A DNA stretch of 64,000 nucleotides, taken from an uncultured Alphaproteobacteria bacterium. Lineage in GTDB: Bacteria; Pseudomonadota; Alphaproteobacteria; Methylaequorales; Methylaequoraceae. Positions within the stretch are counted from its first letter, which is position 1. Each line of letters opens with the position of its first letter. A model generated the notes under the pieces. The model was not told the DNA's origin and made no database searches. It worked only from the letters and a program-made list of their open reading frames with translations. Shown here one piece after another: positions 14,988 through 23,574 of this stretch. A program made the position numbers and the translations under genes. The stretch covers positions 1-64,000 of the forward strand of contig CACNAV010000005.1 of the NCBI GenBank assembly GCA_902618535.1, written 5' to 3'.

Positions 14988-16184
14988 ATGAATAAAAAAA
15001 AACTTTCAACAAATCTAATCAGAGCAGGAATTAACAGATCCAAATTTATGGAAACAAGCGATCCCCTTTTTCTTACATCAGGATTTATTTATGAGTCTGC
15101 CGAAGAAGCAGAAAAATCTTTTAAAGAAGAAAAAACAAGATTTATGTATTCAAGGTTTGGTAACCCTACTGTCGAAGCATTTCAAAAAAAAATGGCAATC
15201 TTGGAAGAAGCCGAGGAATGTTGGGGAACTGCAACAGGAATGGCAGCACTTTTTACAATTTTTATGTCATATCTTAAAGCTGGTGATAGAGTTGTATCAA
15301 GCAAAGCACTTTTTGGAAGTTGTCATCACATTGTTACTAAAATTCTCCCAAGATTTGGAATAGAAACTGTCCTTGTGGATGGCACGGATTTAAATCAGTG
15401 GGAGAAAGCCTTAAAAAAAAAAACTAATATTGTTTTTTTTGAAACGCCTTCTAATCCATGTCTTGATCTTGTTGATATTAAAGAAGTTTCAAATCTTGCT
15501 CACAAAGTAGGCGCCTTAGTTGTTGTTGATAATGTTTTTGCAACCCCAATTTTACAAAAACCTCTAAATCATGGAGCAGATATTGTTATGTATTCAGCAA
15601 CAAAACATATAGATGGTCAGGGCAGGGTTTTGGGAGGAGCTATTTTAGCATCGAAAAAGTTTTGCAAAAATTATGTAAAACCTTTCATCAGAAATACAGG
15701 GCCATCGCTTAGCCCGTTTAATGCATGGATACTATTAAAAGGTATTGAGACTTTAGAACTTAGAGTAAACCGCCAAACCAAAAGTGCAAAAGATATAGTT
15801 AAATATCTGAAACAAAGTTCAAAAATAGGCAGGATTTACTATCCAACAGATTCAGGTTTTCTACAAAAACAAATTACCAAAAAACAAATGATAGATGGTG
15901 GTTCAATTATTTCTTTTGAGCTCAAGACTTTGAAAGAAAAAGAAAAAAAGGTTACTTTTTCATTTTTAAATAAACTAAAACTAACAGAAATATCTAACAA
16001 TTTAGGTGACTCTAAAACACTTATTACTCATCCATATACTACTACACATCATAAATTAACTTCAGATGAAAAAATTAGTTTACGCATAACGAAAAATTTG
16101 GTTAGACTATCTGTTGGATTAGAAGATTCTATTGATATTATTGAAGATATAGACAACGCACTTAAGAAAGCTGAAAAGAAATGA
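14988..16184 (+). CDS. metZ: O-succinylhomoserine sulfhydrylase
   Basis: Converts O-succinylhomoserine and sulfide to homocysteine in methionine synthesis, using PLP. The 398-residue protein belongs to the Cys/Met metabolism PLP family. The PLP lysine is Lys206 in YSATKHIDGQGRVLGG, with DNVFATP and ETPSNPCLD upstream. The HIDGQGRVLGGA signature favours the MetZ group over cystathionine synthases. It is divergent from the ABC cluster with only 39 bases between and overlaps apaG by four bases. Confidence 0.92.
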   Translation: MNKKKLSTNLIRAGINRSKFMETSDPLFLTSGFIYESAEEAEKSFKEEKTRFMYSRFGNPTVEAFQKKMAILEEAEECWGTATGMAALFTIFMSYLKAGDRVVSSKALFGSCHHIVTKILPRFGIETVLVDGTDLNQWEKALKKKTNIVFFETPSNPCLDLVDIKEVSNLAHKVGALVVVDNVFATPILQKPLNHGADIVMYSATKHIDGQGRVLGGAILASKKFCKNYVKPFIRNTGPSLSPFNAWILLKGIETLELRVNRQTKSAKDIVKYLKQSSKIGRIYYPTDSGFLQKQITKKQMIDGGSIISFELKTLKEKEKKVTFSFLNKLKLTEISNNLGDSKTLITHPYTTTHHKLTSDEKISLRITKNLVRLSVGLEDSIDIIEDIDNALKKAEKK

Positions 16185-16567
16185 ACCTCAAATATAAAGT
16201 AACAATCTTAGTTGAACCTACATATTTAGAAGATCATTCAGACCCCGCTGAAGATTCATACTTATGGGCATATACAGTTAAAATAAAAAATAATAGTAAT
16301 GATACTATTAAGCTTATTAGTAGACACTGGAAAATATTTGATTCTAATGGAAGTTATCGTGAAGTTAAAGGAAAAGGAGTGGTTGGGGAACAACCAGTTA
16401 TTCATCCAGGACATGAATTCGAATACACTAGTGGAACTCCTTTAAAAACAAGCTCGGGGTTAATGCACGGGAGCTATCAAATGGAGGATTTTAAAGGAAA
16501 GTCTTTTGAAGTTTTAATACCACCTTTTTCTCTTGATGTTCCAAATAATAATACAAAGTTAAACTAG
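16181..16567 (+). CDS. apaG: ApaG domain protein
   Basis: A 128-residue ApaG (DUF525) protein with a fibronectin-like beta sandwich. Characteristic segments are LWAYTVKIKNNS, LISRHWKIFDSNG, VKGKGVVGEQPVI and TSGTPLKTSSGLMHGSYQM. Pairing with metZ is common in alphaproteobacteria. The biochemical role is not settled; the historic link is to Co/Mg tolerance. The start overlaps the metZ stop by ATGA. Confidence 0.95.
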   Translation: MNLKYKVTILVEPTYLEDHSDPAEDSYLWAYTVKIKNNSNDTIKLISRHWKIFDSNGSYREVKGKGVVGEQPVIHPGHEFEYTSGTPLKTSSGLMHGSYQMEDFKGKSFEVLIPPFSLDVPNNNTKLN

Positions 16568-16570
16568 CTG

Positions 16571-18022
16571 GTGATAGATAATTTAAAATCATCATTTTTT
16601 GTAATTGGGAATTTATTGATATTTTTTTCAATATATTCACTGATACCAGGATTGTATGACTATTATTTAAACGGATCTGATTGGGTGGTTTTCTTTGTTA
16701 TTTCTATTGTTTGTTTTTTTACAGGATTAAATATTTCATTTACTTTTAAAAAAAAAAATCAAGATGTTGAGGTATTATCAGCATTTTTATTAACACTTAT
16801 ATCATGGATAATCTTAACTATCATTGCTGCTATCCCTTTTTTTTCAGGCTCTCCGAATCTCTCATTTGTTGATTCTTTTTTTGAATCAATGTCCGGACTG
16901 ACAACAACCGGGGCAACAATCATTCAAGATTTGGATAATACAGCTAAATCAATTCTACTTTGGAGAGCAATGTTACAATGGCTTGGAGGAATAGGTATCA
17001 TAGTTATAGCAATAGCAATATTTCCTATTTTGAAAATAGGAGGAATGCAATTGTTTCAAACTGAATTTAGTTCTAAAAATGAAAAAGTACTTCCTAGAAC
17101 CACACAAATTGCAGCTGCTATTGGTTTGATTTATCTTCTTCTGACAATTCTATGTAGCTTTTTTTTGTATTCTACCGGACTTTCAATTTTTGATAGTCTT
17201 GCTCATGGAATGACAATTATTGCAACTGGCGGCTTTTCAACAAAAAATATGTCAATTGGGTTTTTCGATTCCATTAGTACGGAAATTGTTGTTATGATTT
17301 TTATGATAATTTCTTCGCTACCATTTATTTTAATATTTCAATCAATAAGAAAAGGAAACGGAGAATTTTTTAATAATTCACAAGTACAATTTTTTTTAGG
17401 GTTAAATATAGTTGTTATTTTTCTTGTAATGATATGGCTGCAAAAAAACTATGAAGTAGATTACCTTGAGTCACTTCGAATAGCTTCCTTTTCTGTGGTT
17501 TCCATAGCAACAGGAAGTGGTTTTAGTACATATGATTTTAGTTTGTGGGGTACATTTACAACCACCTTGTTTTTATTCATAATGCTCATTGGAGGATGTT
17601 CGGGTTCGTCAAGTTGTGGATTAAAAGTTTTTAGAATTCAAATTCTTCTTAGATCATCAATAACCCTTATCAAAAAAATTATTCAACCTAGGGGAATTTT
17701 CATTCCAACCTACAACTCATCGGAAATAAGTGAAGAAATATTAAATTCTGTTACAGGATATTTTTTTCTTTACTTACTTATTTTTGGGATATTAACTCTT
17801 TTATTATCTTTTGATGGACACGACTTAATAACCTCCTTATCTGGGTCAGCTGCCTCTTTAGCCAATGTTGGTCCTGGTTTAAGTGAAATGATTGGACCCG
17901 CTGGAAACTATTCGTTCATGTCTAGTTTTTCTAAATTTTTTCTCTCAATTGGAATGCTTGTTGGAAGACTTGAGCTCTTTCCACTGTTAATTTTATTTTC
18001 TCCAGAGTTATGGAAGAAATAA
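16571..18022 (+). CDS. trkH: TrkH-family potassium uptake protein
   Basis: A 483-residue membrane protein for K+ uptake in the Trk/Ktr family. Four pore-loop segments with selectivity-filter glycine are visible: SGLTTTGATI, TIIATGGFSTKN, SIATGSGFSTYDF and LANVGPGLSEMIG. It starts at GTG three bases after the apaG stop; no ATG is nearby in frame before conserved sequence. No trkA gene is seen here, so the cytoplasmic partner must be elsewhere. Confidence 0.93.
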   Translation: MIDNLKSSFFVIGNLLIFFSIYSLIPGLYDYYLNGSDWVVFFVISIVCFFTGLNISFTFKKKNQDVEVLSAFLLTLISWIILTIIAAIPFFSGSPNLSFVDSFFESMSGLTTTGATIIQDLDNTAKSILLWRAMLQWLGGIGIIVIAIAIFPILKIGGMQLFQTEFSSKNEKVLPRTTQIAAAIGLIYLLLTILCSFFLYSTGLSIFDSLAHGMTIIATGGFSTKNMSIGFFDSISTEIVVMIFMIISSLPFILIFQSIRKGNGEFFNNSQVQFFLGLNIVVIFLVMIWLQKNYEVDYLESLRIASFSVVSIATGSGFSTYDFSLWGTFTTTLFLFIMLIGGCSGSSSCGLKVFRIQILLRSSITLIKKIIQPRGIFIPTYNSSEISEEILNSVTGYFFLYLLIFGILTLLLSFDGHDLITSLSGSAASLANVGPGLSEMIGPAGNYSFMSSFSKFFLSIGMLVGRLELFPLLILFSPELWKK

Positions 18023-18024
18023 AA

Positions 18025-18918
18025 TTAGAAATTTTCAAGGCACCATAATAAAATTGATTGATGAGCGTACAATCTGTTTTCAGCTTCATCCCATACAAGT
18101 GAGTTTTTTCCGTCAATAACTTCATCAGTTACCTCACAACCTCTGTGAGCTGGAAGACAATGTAAAAAAAAAGAATTCTTATTTGTTCTTAACATCAGTT
18201 CTGAGTCAACTCTAAATTTTTCAAATTTTTTAAGCTTTTGTTTATCTTTTTTAATTCCCATTGATTCCCATGTATCAGTAATTACAACATCAGCATTCTT
18301 TACAGCTTCAGATGGTTTGTCAAAGAGGTTGACATGGGATGATTTAGATTCTTTAAGAGTTTTTTTTGAAGGGAAACAACCTTCAGGACATGAAATGTTT
18401 AGTTTAAAATCATAATGGTTTACTGCTTCAATCCAGGAATTACAAACATTATTTCCGTCACCTATCCAGGAAATTTTTAATTTATTTATATCCTTAAATT
18501 TTTCTTCTAATGTCATTATATCAGCAACAATTTGACAAGGGTGGCTATTATTTGTCAGTCCATTGATTATGGGAACATCAGATAACTCTGAAATCTCATA
18601 TAATATTTTTTCATCAGACCCTCTGTAAAGAATTATATCGACGTATCTACCTAAAACTTTTATGGTATCTTGCAGAGACTCCCCACGCCCTAACTGACTT
18701 TCGTGCTGGTCTAAAATAACTACATCTCCATTTAATTTTTTCATTCCCACTTCAAAAGCAACCCTTGTTCTAGTCGAAGGTTTTTCAAAAATCATTGCAA
18801 GAATTTTCTTCTCCTCTAAAAACTTCTTACCATAATTTTTTTTAAGAAAATGACCCTGTTTTATAATTAACAACATTTCTTTTGTTGAGAGCTTATTTAT
18901 ATTCAAAAAGTGTCTCAT
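18025..18918 (-). CDS. argF: ornithine carbamoyltransferase
   Basis: Makes citrulline from ornithine and carbamoyl phosphate in arginine synthesis. The 297-residue protein shows the carbamoyl-phosphate loop STRTR (residues 48-52), NNSHPCQIVAD, the ornithine-binding DTWESMG and the HCLPAHRG motif. It lies eight bases downstream of argD, a common alphaproteobacterial pair, and ends tail-to-tail with trkH two bases away. Confidence 0.96.
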   Translation of the reverse strand: MRHFLNINKLSTKEMLLIIKQGHFLKKNYGKKFLEEKKILAMIFEKPSTRTRVAFEVGMKKLNGDVVILDQHESQLGRGESLQDTIKVLGRYVDIILYRGSDEKILYEISELSDVPIINGLTNNSHPCQIVADIMTLEEKFKDINKLKISWIGDGNNVCNSWIEAVNHYDFKLNISCPEGCFPSKKTLKESKSSHVNLFDKPSEAVKNADVVITDTWESMGIKKDKQKLKKFEKFRVDSELMLRTNKNSFFLHCLPAHRGCEVTDEVIDGKNSLVWDEAENRLYAHQSILLWCLENF

Positions 18919-18926
18919 ATTTTTTT

Positions 18927-20090
18927 TTATAAGTTTTTAAAAGCTTTGTTTATTTTTAATATTGCTTCATCAACATGCTTTTCTTCAAGAATTAAAGGAG
19001 GTAAAATTCTTATGATATTTTGACTAGCTTTGACTGTTAATAATTTATGATTAATCATCTCTTTAATTAAAATTTCATTTTTAATTTTTGATTCTATACC
19101 CAACATTAATCCCTTACCTCTTATACCTGAGACTAAAGTGGGATATTTTTTTATAACCTCCTCATCTAATCTACTCTTTAAATAATTACCAACTTTTATA
19201 ACATTTTTTAAAAAATCTTTATTCAATATATAGTCTAATACAACTGTCGCGATCGACATTGCAAGAGGGTTCCCTCCAAAGGTTGATCCGTGAGAACCAG
19301 GGGTCATACTACTTGCAGTTTTTTTATTCATTAAACACGCACCAAGAGGAAAGCCACCTCCAATACCTTTCGCAATTGGAACAATATCTGGTTTTATTTT
19401 TGCCCATTCAAAAGCGAAAAACTTTCCAGTTCTTCCCAAACCGCATTGCACTTCATCAAGAATTAACAATATATCCCTTTCATCACATAATTTTCTTAAC
19501 CCTTTTAAGCAATCCTCAGGAATAACTCTAATACCTCCCTCTCCCATAATAGTTTCTACCATAATTGCAGCCGTATCTTTATTTATAGCTTGTTCTAAAG
19601 CTTCATGGTCCCCGAAAGGTACCTGATCAAATCCTTCAACATCTGGACCAAATCCTCTGGTATGATCAGGGTTCTTAGCTGCAAAAAGAGATGCTAATGT
19701 TCTTCCATGAAAAGCACCTTCAAATGTGATGATTCTATTTTTTGATGTATAGCCCTTTTCATAAAAAAATTTTCTGGCAACTTTAATACTTGTTTCGGTT
19801 GCCTCAGAACCTGAGTTACAAAAAAAAACATCAGAGGCAAATGAATTTTTAACTAACTTGTCAGCCACAGTTTCTTGTCCAACTACTTTGAAGAGATTTG
19901 AACAGTGCCAGATTTTTTCACCCTGACTTTTTAGAGCGTTTACTAGTGAGGGATGACTATGGCCCAAACAATTAACTCCAATTCCACTTGTAAAATCAAG
20001 AAATCTAGTGCCATCTATAGCATAAAGATAAACACCATCACCATGATCAACCTCAATATCAATTGGATTATAAACTTTTAAAACACTCAT
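18927..20090 (-). CDS. argD: acetylornithine / succinyldiaminopimelate aminotransferase
   Basis: A PLP class III aminotransferase of 387 residues acting in arginine (and often lysine) synthesis. Visible motifs are FCNSGSEATE, TFEGAFHGRT, ILDEVQCGLGRTG and the PLP lysine in PIAKGIGGGFPLGA. With dapD and dapE elsewhere in the window it may serve both pathways. It is followed by argF and preceded by a permease gene ending two bases upstream. Confidence 0.95.
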   Translation of the reverse strand: MSVLKVYNPIDIEVDHGDGVYLYAIDGTRFLDFTSGIGVNCLGHSHPSLVNALKSQGEKIWHCSNLFKVVGQETVADKLVKNSFASDVFFCNSGSEATETSIKVARKFFYEKGYTSKNRIITFEGAFHGRTLASLFAAKNPDHTRGFGPDVEGFDQVPFGDHEALEQAINKDTAAIMVETIMGEGGIRVIPEDCLKGLRKLCDERDILLILDEVQCGLGRTGKFFAFEWAKIKPDIVPIAKGIGGGFPLGACLMNKKTASSMTPGSHGSTFGGNPLAMSIATVVLDYILNKDFLKNVIKVGNYLKSRLDEEVIKKYPTLVSGIRGKGLMLGIESKIKNEILIKEMINHKLLTVKASQNIIRILPPLILEEKHVDEAILKINKAFKNL

Positions 20091-20092
20091 AA

Positions 20093-20890
20093 CTAAGTTT
20101 TTAAACCAAACCCTTTTTTAAATACAAAAATTGTTAAAAATAAAAAGAACAAATTTATCAAGGCCAGTACTAGAATACCGACTGAGATATTGCTATCTCC
20201 ATATCCAATAAATCCAGTTCTAAAACCATCAATCATATAGAAAAATGGGTTCCAATGTGCAATAAAATGCCAGAATTCAGGTAACTTTTCTACCGAATAA
20301 AATGTTCCGGAAAGAAAAGTTAATGGCAGGATTATAAAATTTGTTATTGAAGCCATGTGATCAAATTTTTTTGACCAGATACCGCACAATATTCCAAGGT
20401 TTGAAAGTAAAAATGAGGAAGAAAATGCAAAATAAAAAATAATCGTAATGTTACTTATCATTATTGGAATAAACAAAAAAATAACAAATGAAACTGAAAA
20501 GCCTACCAACAGACCTCTTGTAACACCACCTAGTAAATATGAAAAAGTTAGCTCATACTCAGATAGAGGTGGCATAAGAACGTCAACAATATTTCCCTGA
20601 ACTTTTGATATAAGAATTGAAGAAGAGGTATTAGCAAAAGAATTCTGCATTATTGCCATACAAATAAGTCCTGGTGCAAGAAATTCAGAAAATGAATAGT
20701 TGTTTGTATTTAGGTATTCCCTATCTATTGAGATTGTAAAAATTACATAAAATAATAAAGTTGTAATTGCAGGCGCTAAGATTGTCTGAGCAAAAACACT
20801 AAAGAATCTTTTTACTTCTTTAATATAAAGTGTATAAAAGCCATACCAGTTAAAACCTCTAAAGTGTTTAATTTTTACAAATTTTTGCAT
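20093..20890 (-). CDS. ABC-2 type transporter permease
   Basis: A 265-residue membrane protein with about six hydrophobic segments and the ABC-2 signature region (HWNPFFYMIDGFRTGFIGYGD). It is similar in type to the permease at 11118-11921 but is not accompanied by an ATPase gene here. It probably works with an ATPase encoded elsewhere. The gene precedes argD by two bases, likely a transcriptional accident of a compact genome. Substrate unknown. Confidence 0.88.
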   Translation of the reverse strand: MQKFVKIKHFRGFNWYGFYTLYIKEVKRFFSVFAQTILAPAITTLLFYVIFTISIDREYLNTNNYSFSEFLAPGLICMAIMQNSFANTSSSILISKVQGNIVDVLMPPLSEYELTFSYLLGGVTRGLLVGFSVSFVIFLFIPIMISNITIIFYFAFSSSFLLSNLGILCGIWSKKFDHMASITNFIILPLTFLSGTFYSVEKLPEFWHFIAHWNPFFYMIDGFRTGFIGYGDSNISVGILVLALINLFFLFLTIFVFKKGFGLKT

Positions 20891-20923
20891 ACAATAATTT
20901 AATAATAAATATTTTAATTAAAT

Positions 20924-21442
20924 ATGATCTCAGAATACCTCAAAAAGTACAGTTATTATTATTTAACAAGATACTCCGTTACTAAAAAAAAATTTGAGAA
21001 TATATTAAAAAGAAAAATCTCAAAAGACTATTTTCAAAAAAAAATTTCAATAGAGGAAAAGAATCAATATATTACTGAAATTCCTCTAATAATTAAGCAT
21101 CAAATGAATAATGGATGCTTTAATGAAAAAAATTTGATAGAATCAAAAATTAATTTCTTAGTTGAAAAAGGGTATTCGTTAAAGAAAATTAAAGCTACAT
21201 TGATAAAGTTAGCTTTCAATAGGGAAATATTAGACTCAACAATGTCCAACTTGCGTTCCAATGAAAACTTAGATTATAATTTGATGGAAAATTTCTTTAA
21301 TAGATCAAAAATATTTATTAATAATGCTCAAAAAAAAAATGATTTTAAAAAAATACATTACAAATTTATCAACATGGGTTTTGAATATAATAAATCACTA
21401 AATTTTCTAAAAAAGAAATTGAACTTTTATGATTACCCTTGA
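20924..21442 (+). CDS. recX: RecX-like regulatory protein
   Basis: A 172-residue lysine-rich, all-helical protein. The N-terminal YYLTRYSVTKKKFENILKRK segment and repeated three-helix pattern (LVEKGYSLKKIKATLIK, FINMGFEYNKSLNFLKKK) match RecX, which modulates RecA filaments. Sequence divergence is high and no recA is adjacent, so the call is moderate. It overlaps the following channel gene by 14 bases. Confidence 0.65.
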   Translation: MISEYLKKYSYYYLTRYSVTKKKFENILKRKISKDYFQKKISIEEKNQYITEIPLIIKHQMNNGCFNEKNLIESKINFLVEKGYSLKKIKATLIKLAFNREILDSTMSNLRSNENLDYNLMENFFNRSKIFINNAQKKNDFKKIHYKFINMGFEYNKSLNFLKKKLNFYDYP

Positions 21443-22517
21443 CTCTTTAAATAATCTTCTAGCAGAATTAAACAGAAACACTTTTTTTGGTCTTAAGGTA
21501 TCAGATATTTTATACTCTTTAATTGTATTTCTATTTTTTATAATTATTAAAAACTTTTTAATTAATTTTTTTACTAAGAAATTTTTTGTTTTTTTTAATT
21601 TTAATAAAAAAAATGAAGAATTTGCTAAGAATGTCTATGGACCACTAAATTTATTAGTTGTTGGACTTGCAATTTTTTTAGCCTCAACCTTCCTCACAGA
21701 AAATGAAAAAGTAAGCGAGTTTATATATAAAATAAACGTTTCTATTTTTACAATCGTCACCTTTTGGTTTTTAAGCCAAATAATTAAACCGTTTTTTTCA
21801 AAAGTTAAAGCAATTGAACAAATCCTTACTAAAGATTTAATCGAATGGATTACTAATTTTCTAAAAATATTAGTTTTTATTTTAGGTTTTTGTGCAGTAC
21901 TTGAATTATGGGGCATAAGGGTTGGGCCTATTATCGCTGGGCTTGGTTTATTGGGGGTTGCTGTTGCCTTGGGTGCTCAAGATCTCTTCAAAAATTTAAT
22001 ATCAGGTGTTCTCGTTCTCATAGAAAAAAGGTTTAAAAAAGGTGATGTGATTATTGTCGAAGATACAATAGAGGGTTCGGTTGAAAAAATTGGTTTTAGA
22101 TCGACAGCAATCAGGAAGTTTGACAAATCCCTTTGCTTTATTCCAAATAATCAATTTGCTGAGAAAGCAGTGACCAATATTACTAAAATATCAAACAGAC
22201 GAATAAATTGGATTATTGGTCTTGAATATAAAAGTACAACTAAACAACTGAAAACTATCTGCAATGATATAGAGAATAAAATTATTAGTAGAACAAAGAA
22301 TTTTAGTGTAAACGAAGCAACGCCAGTTATAGTAAAAATTTTTGAGTTTTCTGATAGCTCTATAAATATCCTAGTCAGATGCTTTACAAAAACAAATGAC
22401 TATAATCAACTTCTTGAGGCAAAAAATGAGCTTGCTGTTGATATCAAAGAAATAGTAGAAAAAAGAGGGGGGGCTTTTGCGTTCCCATCGCAGTCAATAT
22501 ATGTCGAAAAAAATTAG
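21429..22517 (+). CDS. MscS-family mechanosensitive channel
   Basis: A 362-residue membrane protein with several N-terminal hydrophobic helices and a conserved pore helix and beta domain: GPIIAGLGLLGVAVALGAQDLFKNLISGVLV, then KKGDVIIVEDTIEGSVEKIGFRSTAIR and FIPNNQFAEKAVTNI. Such channels release solutes on hypo-osmotic shock. It overlaps the recX-like gene and ends 13 bases from the convergent nrdB. Confidence 0.93.
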   Translation: MITLDSLNNLLAELNRNTFFGLKVSDILYSLIVFLFFIIIKNFLINFFTKKFFVFFNFNKKNEEFAKNVYGPLNLLVVGLAIFLASTFLTENEKVSEFIYKINVSIFTIVTFWFLSQIIKPFFSKVKAIEQILTKDLIEWITNFLKILVFILGFCAVLELWGIRVGPIIAGLGLLGVAVALGAQDLFKNLISGVLVLIEKRFKKGDVIIVEDTIEGSVEKIGFRSTAIRKFDKSLCFIPNNQFAEKAVTNITKISNRRINWIIGLEYKSTTKQLKTICNDIENKIISRTKNFSVNEATPVIVKIFEFSDSSINILVRCFTKTNDYNQLLEAKNELAVDIKEIVEKRGGAFAFPSQSIYVEKN

Positions 22518-22530
22518 AGAGGCCTTGACT

Positions 22531-23556
22531 CTAAAAACTCATTAATTTTTTATCAAAGTTTTCCCACACACCGTTTTTTCCTTCCCAAGAACCTCTTGTT
22601 GCGACTTTGGAATATTCAGTGGCTCTAGCCTCGAAAAAATTAGCGTGTTCTACTCCGTTCAGTATTTCAGTTAACCAAGGAAGAGGATGTTTTTTAATAC
22701 CAAAGATTGGTTCTAGTTTTAATTGCTTCAATCTCCAGTCTGCGATGTATCTTATGTAGTTTTTGATATCATGTGGTTCCATGCCCTCAACTGGCCCAAG
22801 TTCAAAAGCAAGATCTATAAAATTATCTTCTAGGCTTACAACTTTTTCACAACATTCAATAATTTCGCTTTTTAACTTTTTAGTCATACATTTTGTTTCT
22901 TTAACAAACTCATGGAAAAGTTTAATCATTCCTTCACAGTGAAGAGATTCATCTCTTACTGACCATGTTACAATTTGTCCCATTCCTCTCATTTTATTAT
23001 GTCTTGGAAAATTTAGAAGCATGGCGAAACTTGCAAAAAGTTGCAAACCTTCTGTAAATCCTCCAAACATGGCAACAGTCTTAGCTATTTCATGGTTTGA
23101 GTCAACAGTAAATTGTTGCATATAATCATGTTTATCTGCCATTTCTTTATATTTTAAAAAAGCAGAAAACTCTGTATCAGGCATGCCAATTGTTTCTAGC
23201 AAAAGTGCGTATGCTGCAATATGCACAGTTTCAATGTTTGAAAAAGCGGACATCATCATTTTTACTTCAGTTGGCTTAAAAACTTGAGAATACCTTTCCA
23301 TATAATTATCGTTTACCTCAACATCAGATTGAGTAAAAAATCTAAATATTTGTGTTAAAAGATTTCTTTCATTGTCATTTAACTTTACTGCCCAATCTTT
23401 ACAATCTTCACCTAATGGAACTTCCTCAGGCATCCAGTGAACTTGTTGCTGTCTCTTCCAAAAATCGTAGGCCCATGGATATCTGAAGGGTTTATATGAA
23501 TGTGAGGAAGTAAGCAATCCTACTTTTTCTTCAATTTTCTCTTTAAATCCATCCAT
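22531..23556 (-). CDS. nrdB: class I ribonucleotide reductase, beta (radical) subunit
   Basis: Carries the diiron-tyrosyl radical site that starts deoxynucleotide synthesis. In the 341-residue protein, the ligand pair Glu109 and His112 (NIETVHIAAY) is followed by Tyr116 at the spacing of the radical tyrosine; SDVEVND and RDESLHCEG supply other ligands. No ATP-cone is present at the N-terminus. It follows nrdA by 18 bases with a strong AAGGAGAAAAAT ribosome site. Confidence 0.96.
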   Translation of the reverse strand: MDGFKEKIEEKVGLLTSSHSYKPFRYPWAYDFWKRQQQVHWMPEEVPLGEDCKDWAVKLNDNERNLLTQIFRFFTQSDVEVNDNYMERYSQVFKPTEVKMMMSAFSNIETVHIAAYALLLETIGMPDTEFSAFLKYKEMADKHDYMQQFTVDSNHEIAKTVAMFGGFTEGLQLFASFAMLLNFPRHNKMRGMGQIVTWSVRDESLHCEGMIKLFHEFVKETKCMTKKLKSEIIECCEKVVSLEDNFIDLAFELGPVEGMEPHDIKNYIRYIADWRLKQLKLEPIFGIKKHPLPWLTEILNGVEHANFFEARATEYSKVATRGSWEGKNGVWENFDKKLMSF

Positions 23557-23574
23557 GATTTTTCTCCTTCAAGC